A stretch of 64,000 bases of DNA, taken from positions 310,001-374,000 of the forward strand of contig CP150546.1 in NCBI GenBank assembly GCA_049487715.1, written 5' to 3'. Below are positions 27,593-35,887 of this stretch, in pieces; position 1 is the stretch's first letter, and each line of letters begins with the position of its first letter. This stretch comes from Pycnococcus provasolii (taxonomy: Eukaryota > Chlorophyta > Pseudoscourfieldiophyceae > Pseudoscourfieldiales). Both the position numbers and the translations under genes were made by a program. The notes under the pieces are model-generated. The model was not told where the DNA came from and made no database searches. It was given only the letters and a program-made list of their open reading frames with translations.

Positions 27593-30010
27593 TCAACGTC
27601 GCTTCTCCAGCTCCGCGCGTGCGCGCTCCAGCTCTGAGCGAAACGGATCCTGAGACGGCGAAGACGGCGACGGCTTCGATGGCTTGCGCGCGGTACGTTT
27701 CGGCTTCGGCTGGGAAGCGGTGGCAGCCTTTCGCGCACCCTCATCTTGAGCTGACGACGATTCGGCACGCTTCGTCTTCTGGGCGAGCTTTTTAAGCTTC
27801 TTCTTCCCCAAATTGCGCGATGGTGTTGGTCCAGCTGCCGATGCGTCAGTCGTCTGTGCCGTATTGGACGATGGCGAAGTCTTCACCACACGCTCGAGCT
27901 CCGCGCGGAAGTGCTTTTGGAGAGATTCCATTTGATCCCGACGCCGTTTCACTTCCGAATCATACATGCTGGCGTTCGAGTTTCGACACTTCGACACTTC
28001 CATGCGAGTCCGGCGCAATGTCTCCTGCGCCGCCGCGACATCGCGGCGGTAAGACCCGAGCGAGCCCTCGAGGGTCGCCACGACCGCGTTGGCCGCTTCG
28101 TGCTCCTCGCCAAGCAACGCTGCGGCAGACTGTACAACACCCTCCTCCAGGCCGAGCTTCCGCGCAACATTCAGTCCGTGAGAGCGACCTGGAACACCCC
28201 AGAGGAGCTGATAGGTCGGTAACATCTCCTGCTCGTCAAATTCCACGCATGCATTTTCGATGTGCACTGGAGCATCGTGTTCCGCCGCAAGACCGTCTTC
28301 ATATTTAAGCGCTTTAAGCTCACCCTGATGCGTCGTGGCCAAAACCATGCTCGTCTCACCGCGATGGCGAAATCCGTCGGCAAGTGCGCGGATCACAGAT
28401 GCACCGAGCGCGGCGCCGGCGGCAGGCTCGGTGCCTGTGCCCAGCTCGTCGAGAAGCACGAGAGAGCCGCCGCCACCAGCCGATTTGCCACCCTTTCCCA
28501 GGACGACGTCGAAAATGTCTGCAATGCGAGTCGCATGCGCGGAGAACGTCGAAAGGCTTGCGGCGAGGCTCTGCTCGTCGCCAATGTCCGCCAGCACATT
28601 CCTTAAGTGAGGCACAATGGCAGGCTCGCGCGAGCACGTGATGGGTATACCTGCGTGCGCGCACATGCACGCGAGCGCAACCGCCTTGAGCAGGCTCGTC
28701 TTGCCCCCTGTATTTGGTCCTGTGAGAATCGCAGCATGCGTAGCATGCGGCACGCGCACGTCGTTACGTACCACAGATGCCATGCGACTTTCAGACGTCT
28801 CGCCGCCGCCACCGTCGCCGCCGCGGCTGCCTGACCTTCTGCGCTGCTCGCGCCGCTCCGCGATATCGTCAAGCCGTGCGGCAAGCAAAAGTGGGTGCGC
28901 CAGCCCGTCCAGTCGCAGCTTGTAAGGTCCGCTCGCGCGACTGTCAGATGATTGGCATACGTCCGCCACGACGCCGCGACTCCACGCACCGAACCGAGAA
29001 CGGCAGCACGCAGCATCGATGGCACCAATCGCCTCGATACCCACCTCAATGGCGTCCGCGCTGTCGCGTACCATCGACGTCAGGATGGAGAGAGCTCGCC
29101 TCTCCTCCTCGAGGGCGGCTGCCGTTGCTGATGCAAGCTTATCGTTCAGCGCCACGAGTGCCGGCAGTTCAATGAGCGCGTTGCCGCCAGCAGCCGTTCC
29201 CATCTGTCGCGCCTTGGAGAGTGCTCCTCGACCTGCCGCGGAGGCTGAGACGACAAGCAGCATGCGCCCGTTGCGCTCCTCGAGCGACACCTTGCCGGCG
29301 CCCGCCATCGCTGCTGAAGCGGCGCGCTCCACGCGCTGCCTTGCGCTTCTCATGTCGTTTCGTGCTTTTCTGAGCTGGCTCGAGAACGAGTCGCGCACCT
29401 CCATTGCCTCCTCGTCGATGGTGCGCGAAATCTCCGCGCACAGGTTGTCGAGCGGCTCGACGAGTTCCACCTTGACGGCGAGTGCAGCGAGACTGGATGC
29501 GTCATCCCCACGCGCGGCGCGCGTCGTCTCGTCGAGCAGTCGCTTCAGCCTCGTCGCTACTTCCGAGGCGTCGCGCACGCGCACGCACGCCTCCGGCGTT
29601 AGCAAGCCGCCCTTTTGTGCGAGGGCGATCGCCTTTTGTGACGCTAGTGTGTCCGCAGGAGCGAACGTCACGCCGCCGCTTTCCGCCGCCATCGACTCGA
29701 GAAGCATCGCTGCGCGCGTCTCAGTGGCAAGCGTTTGTGCGGTGCGAAAGTCGCAAGGTGCCTTCAGCTGCATGATGATGTTGCGTCCGTGGTGCGTTGA
29801 TGCGAATCGGCTCACGACGTCGAGTAAATCGGGCCACTCGACGGCTGCGGCTGACGACGACGACGACGAAGAGGAGGAGGAGGACGAGGAGGAGGAAGCA
29901 CCTCGCTTGATAGCTAACCTTGTATTCTTGAGTGAACGTTGTCGTGGGTGAGGCTGGCGTATGGCGGTGTGCGTGTGCGTATGGGAAGGCGCCATTATTC
30001 TTCTCAGCAT
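27593..30010 (-). CDS. MutS2-type ATPase, probably organellar
   Basis: Predicted 805 aa from the ATG at 30010 (MLRRIMAPS; the open frame runs upstream to a TTG through telomere-like repeats and is rejected). The first 55 residues are basic and His/Ser-rich, with a run of Ser (repeat-encoded), suitable as a transit peptide. The MutS core follows, with the helical lever/clamp region and the ATPase: Walker A GPNTGGKTS, 'DIGDEQSLAASLSTFSAH' and Walker B LVLLDELGTGTEP, then TTHQGELKALKY. These are MutS2-type signatures. A Lys-rich C-terminus (KKKLKKLAQKTKR) is present, but the C-terminal Smr nuclease domain of bacterial MutS2 is not visible. Likely role: suppression of recombination or ribosome rescue in the plastid, by analogy. 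Confidence 0.8.
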   Translation of the reverse strand: MLRRIMAPSHTHTHTAIRQPHPRQRSLKNTRLAIKRGASSSSSSSSSSSSSSSAAAVEWPDLLDVVSRFASTHHGRNIIMQLKAPCDFRTAQTLATETRAAMLLESMAAESGGVTFAPADTLASQKAIALAQKGGLLTPEACVRVRDASEVATRLKRLLDETTRAARGDDASSLAALAVKVELVEPLDNLCAEISRTIDEEAMEVRDSFSSQLRKARNDMRSARQRVERAASAAMAGAGKVSLEERNGRMLLVVSASAAGRGALSKARQMGTAAGGNALIELPALVALNDKLASATAAALEEERRALSILTSMVRDSADAIEVGIEAIGAIDAACCRSRFGAWSRGVVADVCQSSDSRASGPYKLRLDGLAHPLLLAARLDDIAERREQRRRSGSRGGDGGGGETSESRMASVVRNDVRVPHATHAAILTGPNTGGKTSLLKAVALACMCAHAGIPITCSREPAIVPHLRNVLADIGDEQSLAASLSTFSAHATRIADIFDVVLGKGGKSAGGGGSLVLLDELGTGTEPAAGAALGASVIRALADGFRHRGETSMVLATTHQGELKALKYEDGLAAEHDAPVHIENACVEFDEQEMLPTYQLLWGVPGRSHGLNVARKLGLEEGVVQSAAALLGEEHEAANAVVATLEGSLGSYRRDVAAAQETLRRTRMEVSKCRNSNASMYDSEVKRRRDQMESLQKHFRAELERVVKTSPSSNTAQTTDASAAGPTPSRNLGKKKLKKLAQKTKRAESSSAQDEGARKAATASQPKPKRTARKPSKPSPSSPSQDPFRSELERARAELEKRR

Positions 30011-30091
30011 TTTCTTCTTTGGTGAGGTGAATGAAGAAGAACGAACGGGTCGAGTACGAAAGAGATTTTTGGACAAATACACGCCACAAGT

Positions 30092-30122
30092 GTTAGGGTT
30101 AGGGTTAGGGTCGTTCGGGGTT
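30092..30122 (+). repeat. Telomere-like tract (TTAGGG)3 plus TTCGGGGTT
   Basis: Three tandem TTAGGG units (30092-30110) followed by TTCGGGGTT (30114-30122), 82-112 bp upstream of the MutS2 ATG. A second simple repeat, (ATTAAGGTT)n, follows at about 30149-30190. Confidence 0.75.
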
Positions 30123-30148
30123 TGCCCTTTGCTACCAAGGGGCAAAGG

Positions 30149-30190
30149 TTATTAAGGTTATTAAGGTTATTAAGGTTATTAAGGTTAAGG
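30149..30190 (+). repeat. (ATTAAGGTT)n tandem repeat
   Basis: Four to five units of the 9-bp repeat ATTAAGGTT with a shortened last unit, between the MutS2 5' end and the 3' end of the next minus-strand gene (stop at 30215). Confidence 0.8.
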
Positions 30191-30214
30191 TTGTTATTTC
30201 CCCTTGTTGCTACA

Positions 30215-31474
30215 TCATGGTTGTTCGGCACCCTCCCTCTCCGCCATATGAGTCGCCATCCTCGACGCCTGCGCCATGGCCTCCGCGACGCGACCCTCGA
30301 GACGACGCGCGCGAGCGAGCATGTCCGTAACTGCTTTCTCTTGGATGGATATTGATGACTCTGCCGCGCGAACGTCCTCCTCGACAGACGCGAGTGTCGA
30401 CGCGAGACGCGCCTGTTCGCCAATCACCACGTCAAACATGCTGAGTGTGTGGTTGTGAAAGCGAGCAGTCACACCCTCGTACTCCTCGACGTCGTCCTCA
30501 GCAAGCTGCTCCGCCGCCAGCGCAAACTCGTCGAGACCCGTCGCTGCACCAATCGCCTTTCGCATCGCGTCGAATGCCCACGGCAGCGTGATGATCCCAT
30601 CTTCGCCGTCGTTCGCGTTCGGTAGGAAAGGAAACTGCGCGGCTTTTTCCACCGTCGTGCGCAACTTCTTCTCGCCCTCTCTCCTCCAATTCTTGAGTCT
30701 GTCGAAGAGCGTAGGAGGAGGAGGAGGGATCGGAAGACCTGTCTCCTCGGCAGCCGCCTGGGTAGCCGCCTCGAGCGCGGCGCTCGCCGTGTCCCGCGCG
30801 ACACGCCGTGCGAGCGGCGTGTCGAGCACGGGCATGACGACGAGACGATGTGCGGCAAGTCCCGCGCGGGCTGTCTGCAGCGCCTTCCACTTCGTGCGCC
30901 ACAGGAAAAACGACTCGAGCAGAAATGCCTGCTGCACACGCGAGACGATCGCGAGCTTCTTCTTTAGCATGAGCAGCTGCAGGCACACATTCTTGCAGAC
31001 AGGTTTGGTGATTCCTGCGATGGAGTCGAGCGCTGCTTTCGCGAGCGTCTTCTCCGCGTCGTGCGCGTCGGCAACATGCACACCCTTGTTCTCGAGCAGG
31101 AGTGCTTTGACGAGATGGAATGCATCCTTGTCGTCGAGGATGCTTCGTATGACGTAAGGTTTTCCGTCGTTGCACACCTTGTCAATCTGCTTCGGTGAGT
31201 CGCAGCAGTTTTTGGTGATGTGGCATGTCCTCATGCACGAGCACTTTGTATTCTTTTTTGTATCTTCCACGGTCATACTGCATGTTTTGTTGAGAACGCA
31301 CTTTCCTTCTTTGTCCTTTGAAGTGGTGGTGGCGAGTGCTGTTTGCTGTGGTCCGCCGAGCAGTAGTGTCATAAGGAACAGAGCCCAAGTCGCAGTGATA
31401 CTTGCGATTGTGAATGTCCAAATACGCCGGCGACGACGACTGTGACTCATCGTCATCATCATCTTTAACATCAT
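30215..31474 (-). CDS. Orphan secretory-pathway protein with Cys-rich N-domain and helical C-domain
   Basis: Predicted 419 aa from the ATG at 31474; several further ATGs follow within 10 codons. A basic cluster RRRRR and the hydrophobic segment IWTFTIASITATWALFLMTLLL form a signal peptide or signal anchor. Immediately after it come 12 Cys in about 75 residues (CVLNKTC, CSCMRTC, NCCDSP, VCKNVCLQLL), which suggests disulphides in the ER or outside the cell. The rest is mostly helical with Ala-rich stretches, a Pro run (LPIPPPPPTLFDRL) and a final coiled coil (ARLASTLASVEEDVRAAESS). I recognise no family. The divergent neighbour is the ankyrin gene, across a gap with head-to-head telomere-like repeats. 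Confidence 0.55.
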   Translation of the reverse strand: MMLKMMMTMSHSRRRRRIWTFTIASITATWALFLMTLLLGGPQQTALATTTSKDKEGKCVLNKTCSMTVEDTKKNTKCSCMRTCHITKNCCDSPKQIDKVCNDGKPYVIRSILDDKDAFHLVKALLLENKGVHVADAHDAEKTLAKAALDSIAGITKPVCKNVCLQLLMLKKKLAIVSRVQQAFLLESFFLWRTKWKALQTARAGLAAHRLVVMPVLDTPLARRVARDTASAALEAATQAAAEETGLPIPPPPPTLFDRLKNWRREGEKKLRTTVEKAAQFPFLPNANDGEDGIITLPWAFDAMRKAIGAATGLDEFALAAEQLAEDDVEEYEGVTARFHNHTLSMFDVVIGEQARLASTLASVEEDVRAAESSISIQEKAVTDMLARARRLEGRVAEAMAQASRMATHMAEREGAEQP

Positions 31475-32059
31475 CAAGTGCTCAAAGTCAAAGTCAAACA
31501 ACAACACCTACTCTCTCTGATCTGGCAACATCCAGAAATCCCAGGAGGTAGAGTATTATTTTTACATGTGTGACGGACATGTCGGACCATCCCCAACCAC
31601 CTGCGAGTGACTCTGGCAGTCTGGGACTGGGAGGGAGTGGCACAGAACCAAGAGGGAAAAAAAAAGACCTGTGTGGGATTACTTCGAGGGTGGGGTGGGG
31701 AGAGAGACCGGAAAGGCGGAAACCGATTAGGGTTAGGGTTAGGGTTAGGGAACGTCCCCCTGGGGGACGTTCCCCCCCGGGGGAACGATGAATAAACCGA
31801 GAGAACTCCCCTTTGGGAAACCCTAACCCGTAACCCAAACCCTAACCCCTGGGAGGTACCTTATGGGACACCTGTACATGTATGGGACCCCTGGGGTTTA
31901 TTAATGGGGACCCTCCCTTGAGTGTACATAATTAATAAGAGAAGTTTGGTTTGGCGAATTCCCCCCCCCAAAAACAGCCAAAACGACTGGGAGTTGAGAG
32001 TGAGCGTTACGGCGTTTTTCATTTCGTTCCATACAGTTAGTTATAGTTCAGCCGCGATA
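31475..32059. other. Divergent 5' region with head-to-head telomere-like repeats and GC palindromes
   Basis: No gene. TTAGGG repeats at 31727-31750 run into two GC-rich palindromes (11-bp arms at 31749-31772, then GTTCCCCC/GGGGGAAC at about 31769-31786) and are followed by CCCTAA repeats at 31820-31848. Confidence 0.6.
31727..31848. repeat. Head-to-head telomere-like repeats flanking GC palindromes
   Basis: Four TTAGGG units, then GAACGTCCCCC-T-GGGGGACGTTC (a perfect 11-bp inverted repeat around one base), a second G/C palindrome, about 35 bp of other sequence, and then degenerate CCCTAA units. The orientation (TTAGGG then CCCTAA) is that of an end-to-end telomere join, but the tracts are very short. 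Confidence 0.75.
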
Positions 32060-32572
32060 ATGCCGTTCGACCTCATCACGGGAAAGTTCATACCGGAAAA
32101 GTCCAACATCTGGCGTGACTGCGTCGACGGGTACTACGACTGGACCAAAGAACACATCGCAGAAGGCGCGCCGCTCAACGAGGCGGACCACTGCGGCGAC
32201 CCGCCGCTGCTTCTCGCCGCGGGAAACGGACACCTCGCGTGCGTGAAGCTGCTCGTGAACGAAGGCGCAGACCTGGAGCAGCGAGGAATGATGAAGGAGA
32301 CGCCTCTCTCGCGGGCGGCTCACAACGGACACTTCCACACCGTCAAATACCTGATCGAGGAAGGCGCGGAACTTGACCCGCTCGACCTGGGGGACAACAC
32401 GCCTATGCACTGGGCAGCTATGCGAGGTCACGTCGAAATCGTGAAGTACCTACTGGAGAGCGGAGCAGACAAGACTCTGAAGAACAAGCAGGAGCGGTTG
32501 CCCATCGACAACTGCCAGGCGTGTTGGAGCAACTCGTGGCGCTACGTTCGCGAGCTGCTTGCGGATGACTAA
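32060..32572 (+). CDS. Small ankyrin-repeat protein
   Basis: Predicted 170 aa from the ATG at 32060 (gataATGccg); the open frame before it starts at GTG and is 5' UTR-like. Three to four ankyrin repeats fill the chain: GDPPLLLAAGNGHLACVKLL, ETPLSRAAHNGHFHTVKYLI, NTPMHWAAMRGHVEIVKYLL, each with the TPL.AA..GH..V..LL consensus and the turn 'EGA(D/E)L'. A short N-terminal segment (MPFDLITGKFIPEKSNIWRD) and a C-terminal helix cap the array. Ankyrin arrays bind other proteins; the partner is unknown. Convergent with COQ9 (142 bp between stops). Confidence 0.85.
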   Translation: MPFDLITGKFIPEKSNIWRDCVDGYYDWTKEHIAEGAPLNEADHCGDPPLLLAAGNGHLACVKLLVNEGADLEQRGMMKETPLSRAAHNGHFHTVKYLIEEGAELDPLDLGDNTPMHWAAMRGHVEIVKYLLESGADKTLKNKQERLPIDNCQACWSNSWRYVRELLADD

Positions 32573-32714
32573 GGAGGTTCTAACGGAGAACAAAACAAGT
32601 CTTTTGTGTTGCCTAGGGAAAGAGGATTCAAGCAAAACAAGTGCGTTGTGTTTGCTGTCGTTGTAAGAGAAGATTCCGAACTTTTGTTTTAAAAAAAAAA
32701 AAGCATTTGCCTGC

Positions 32715-33581
32715 TCACTGCTTGCGCGAGTCCGTGAAACGGCGCAGCAAACTTGAAGCAACCACACCGCTCAGCGCCGCGGCATTACCTGCATCCTTTT
32801 CCAGACGCACGACACGCGCGACACGCTTATCCACGCTGTCCCACGTATCCTGAAAACCAGCCGAGTAGTCCGTGAGCATGTGCAGCTCGCTTGCGACGTA
32901 TGCGCCAAGCAGCAGCTTTCTCCTCACGCGGTACTCGACAACGCCCTCGGGTGCACCTGCTGCACCTGCGCTGGAGAAGTGCCATATGTCGTCCACCATG
33001 CGCCAAGCCGCTGACAGAGCCTCGCGTGCCGCCGAGGGCGACGTCACGGACACAGCCATCGCCTGTGGCCACGTCGACACGTACGGCTCTAGCATGGCCA
33101 GCCGAAACTTCAGAGCCGCTCCAAGTCGCTTTTGTATTTGGTCGTCCGCTTTGTCAGAGAAAGCCTCCCCGCTCTCGAGCGCGTCGACGAGCTTGGCGTT
33201 GCACTTGTGCACGAAGTGAAGCACGAGGTCCGCCTCCCCTCTTGGCACGACCCCGGCCGCCGCGGGCGACCATCCGAGGTCGTGCGCTCCGTGTCTGATG
33301 GCTGCGACGGACCACCCTTGCGACGGCACGTGTTTGAGTGCGGCGTCGAGCAGACGAGTCTGGCGTGACTTGTCGTCGTCGGAGAACGACGACGAGGAGG
33401 AGGATGTGGTGGTGGTGGAGGATGTGGATGATGTGGTTGCCGACGACGCCAGGAATCGAAAGTGAGCAGTAGTAGAAGGATTAGAAGTTAGAACGAGCGA
33501 GCGACTTTTCCTACTGAAAGAAGCAAAAGCGGACTTCACGGATGGCGAAAGAGCATTCAACAAGAGAAACGGAGACGCCAT
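32715..33581 (-). CDS. COQ9: COQ9 family ubiquinone-biosynthesis protein
   Basis: Predicted 288 aa from the ATG at 33581. The first 65 residues are Ser/Thr/Arg-rich with few acids, as expected for a mitochondrial presequence. The rest shows the COQ9 core: LLDAALKHVPSQGWSVAAIRHGA, then LVLHFVHKCNAKLVDALE, KFRLAMLEPYVSTWPQAMAV, WRMVDDIWHFSS and ASELHMLTDYSAGFQDTWDSVDKR. COQ9 is a TetR-fold lipid-binding protein that delivers quinone intermediates to COQ7 at the inner mitochondrial membrane. AACCCCGAA lies about 200 bp upstream. Confidence 0.9.
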   Translation of the reverse strand: MASPFLLLNALSPSVKSAFASFSRKSRSLVLTSNPSTTAHFRFLASSATTSSTSSTTTTSSSSSSFSDDDKSRQTRLLDAALKHVPSQGWSVAAIRHGAHDLGWSPAAAGVVPRGEADLVLHFVHKCNAKLVDALESGEAFSDKADDQIQKRLGAALKFRLAMLEPYVSTWPQAMAVSVTSPSAAREALSAAWRMVDDIWHFSSAGAAGAPEGVVEYRVRRKLLLGAYVASELHMLTDYSAGFQDTWDSVDKRVARVVRLEKDAGNAAALSGVVASSLLRRFTDSRKQ

Positions 33582-34090
33582 AGCAGCTCTAGAGCAAGAT
33601 ACACGAACGAGACGAGATGCGACTTGACTGACGAAAGCTTAAAGGTGTGCGATGAGAGAGAAGAAAATGGCAAAATGGCAAAATAATGAACAAGATCTGT
33701 GGCTGGAAACTACATAGAAAGGGAAAGAAGTGGCAAAAACTGAAAAACGAAAAAAGAAAAAAGAAAAAAGAAAAGAAAACCCCGAACCCGTAACCCCTAC
33801 TTGTTAAAACCCTAACCCGACGCCTCCCTCTTGAATGCCTTTTGTAAGGACTAAGACATATCCCACTTTTCCAGTTTGCGTTTGTGTTTTGTGACTGACT
33901 GACCCCCATATGGCCCATAGGAAAAAAAAAAAAGGGATAACCGTCGAATCCTCCCAAGAAAAACAAAAGGTGTGACTTTACGCCTTTCTTGGGTGGTGAA
34001 AATGAAAACGCGTCGCGTCCGGTTGTATTTCGGTTACTACTACTTTTGGTCGCGCATCTCACTCACTTCACTCAATCCATCGCTGTGACG
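33582..34090. promoter_or_regulatory. Divergent promoter region of COQ9 and the MYB gene
   Basis: No gene. It contains AACCCCGAA at 33778-33786, telomere-like AACCCCTA and CCCTAACCC within 33790-33820, and A-rich runs at 33745-33780 and 33921-33934. Confidence 0.5.
33778..33820 (+). repeat. AACCCCGAA and degenerate telomere-like units
   Basis: AACCCCGAA (33778-33786) directly followed by CCGTAACCCCTA and, after a short gap, AAAACCCTAACCC. The two motif families touch here, as they also do at 30092-30122 and 54314-54369. Confidence 0.65.
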
Positions 34091-34459
34091 ATGATGGGCG
34101 CTGTTGAGCGCCATGAACCGTATGCGCTCCCTCTTGCTGATGAGGCTCAGGAGGCTCATGGTAATCATCATGGGTCAATCGAGGAGGAGGATCATCTCCG
34201 TGATGATAGTGATAATGGTGGTGGTGGTCGTCATCATCAGGCTCAGAGAGGAGAAGATCCTAGTAGTATTGTGATTGCTTCTGAGATTCCCTTGGTGGGT
34301 GTGGTGGAGAAGGATTCCCTTGTTGGCGAACTTCCCTTGTTGGAGGAGGAGGAGAACTTACCCAAAGAGTCGGCTGCCCAGGGAATCTTCAGGATGCCGA
34401 GGAGACGACGCCGACGCCGGAGGAGTGTGGTGATGTTGATGTTGATGTTGATGTCGTGA
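34091..34459 (+). CDS. Upstream ORF or first exon of the MYB gene
   Basis: A 122-codon frame with an ATG-ATG start at 34091 (MMGAVERHEPYALPLADEAQ), acidic and His-rich, ending in an Arg run and repeated Met-Leu. Its stop TGA shares bases with the MYB ATG (TGATG at 34457-34461), two frames apart. Either it is a real upstream ORF translated before reinitiation, or it is the first exon and an intron within about 34290-34395 joins it to the MYB frame. The MYB frame upstream of its ATG reads an acidic coding-like peptide (QDAEETTPTPEECGDVDVDV), which favours a spliced first exon. Confidence 0.35.
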   Translation: MMGAVERHEPYALPLADEAQEAHGNHHGSIEEEDHLRDDSDNGGGGRHHQAQRGEDPSSIVIASEIPLVGVVEKDSLVGELPLLEEEENLPKESAAQGIFRMPRRRRRRRRSVVMLMLMLMS

Positions 34460-35772
34460 TGCCAACAACAATAGTACTAGCTCATCAGAAGAAACACCAA
34501 CAACAATCTGACGAAGAGGACAATCACCACGGTGGTGATGCTGATGGGAGAGGAGGAGGAGGAGAGAAGACATCTCGTCATCACGACGACGACGAGCTGC
34601 ATAATCCAGCGAAAAGAATTCAACTTGGTGGTGGACTCGCAGCTCTGGCGGTTCTCGATGCCATGCAACAACAAAATAAGAAGAGGATGCAGCAAGAGCA
34701 GATTCAGCACAAGGTGGAAAACACCTTGACGACGGCGACGACGACGACGACGACGGTACCTTTGAAAATGCTGCCGCTGAACAACACCAACACCAACACA
34801 GTGCTGCCGCCTACAACAACATCACCACCTGCCGCTGCTCATCCATCATTGCCACCAGGCGTGCTTGAAAGTGGTGAAGTGGCGGCTGCGTGTCCGAATC
34901 TGCAGCACAGCAAATTGGATCTACTGCAACAATTGGGCAGGGACATCGACACATCGAACGTCCAACTTGCTGACTGCAAGGTTCACAGGCACGTGCTTTG
35001 GACGGACGAGGAGGACAGCAAACTTCGTGAGCTTGTGCAAACGCACGGCGCGAAAGACTGGCGCGGCATCTCCTTGAAGATGGGTGTGGAGCGCGATGGC
35101 AAGAGCTGCCGTCAGCGATGGCTTAATCACCTTGCCACAGGGGTGAATCGCGAGCCTTTTTCGCGTGACGAAGATGCGAAGATTATCGCACTACAGCGAG
35201 AGTTCGGCAACAAGTGGTCGAAGATCGCGCATGCGCTGGGCAGCAATCGGTCGGACAATGCTGTGAAGAATCGCTGGAACATCGCGCTTAAGCCGGCAAA
35301 GCAGCAGAAACTCGCCGAAGATGGGAGGCTGGAAAACTCTGCGGGATTGGCCGCTGTTGCTGTTGCTGCGGCGCCTGCGGCTTCTCCGTCGTCGTGGACA
35401 CCGCTGACGGGTGTGAAGCGTCGTCAGCCTGAAGACGACAACAGCAACGTTGCGGACGGACAGCCAGCCCACTATGCCAACCAACTCATGTTCGTCCCGT
35501 TCGCGTGGCCTGTACCGTCACTACCGTTCATGAACACGCCGACGACGGGGGGTGTCTTCACTCACGGCGATCGCTCTGTCTTCAACAACGAAGTGGCGAC
35601 TCCCCACCTCGGGCATGGCGATGCACCACCTGCCTACCAAGGCAACGCGTTTCAGCATTACCATAACCACCATCAGCACGTGACGCCGCTTGTTGTGGCG
35701 GCGATACCACCACCGGCGACGCCGACGGCTGACAAACAAACACCACATGCATCAGCTGCAAAGAAAGAATAG
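34459..35772 (+). CDS. R2R3-type MYB transcription factor
   Basis: Predicted 437 aa from the ATG at 34459, possibly longer at the N-terminus (see the preceding ORF). Two MYB repeats lie at about residues 178-275. R2 is HVLWTDEEDSKLRELVQTHG...W...CRQRWLNHL with three Trp. R3 is EPFSRDEDAKIIALQREFGNKWSKIAHALG...VKNRWN, whose first Trp is Phe, as is typical of plant R3 repeats. The N-terminal 170 residues are His/Gln/Thr-rich and partly repeat-encoded; the C-terminus is Pro/His-rich. A nuclear DNA-binding regulator; targets unknown. Convergent with TIM23 (115 bp between stops). Confidence 0.88.
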   Translation: MPTTIVLAHQKKHQQQSDEEDNHHGGDADGRGGGGEKTSRHHDDDELHNPAKRIQLGGGLAALAVLDAMQQQNKKRMQQEQIQHKVENTLTTATTTTTTVPLKMLPLNNTNTNTVLPPTTTSPPAAAHPSLPPGVLESGEVAAACPNLQHSKLDLLQQLGRDIDTSNVQLADCKVHRHVLWTDEEDSKLRELVQTHGAKDWRGISLKMGVERDGKSCRQRWLNHLATGVNREPFSRDEDAKIIALQREFGNKWSKIAHALGSNRSDNAVKNRWNIALKPAKQQKLAEDGRLENSAGLAAVAVAAAPAASPSSWTPLTGVKRRQPEDDNSNVADGQPAHYANQLMFVPFAWPVPSLPFMNTPTTGGVFTHGDRSVFNNEVATPHLGHGDAPPAYQGNAFQHYHNHHQHVTPLVVAAIPPPATPTADKQTPHASAAKKE

Positions 35773-35887
35773 GGTGGGTCGAAACGATGTGAGCAGGGAA
35801 ATCACGCGTGGTGGGAAAACAACAACAACAGTAACGAATATCTTGAGAAGTTTGCTTTTTCTTTTTGTTGACACGGAACCGCTTCCA

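Noticed and set aside
31727-31850. True chromosome end or telomere
   Set aside because: Only four units on each side and intact genes on both flanks, so the tract is interstitial.
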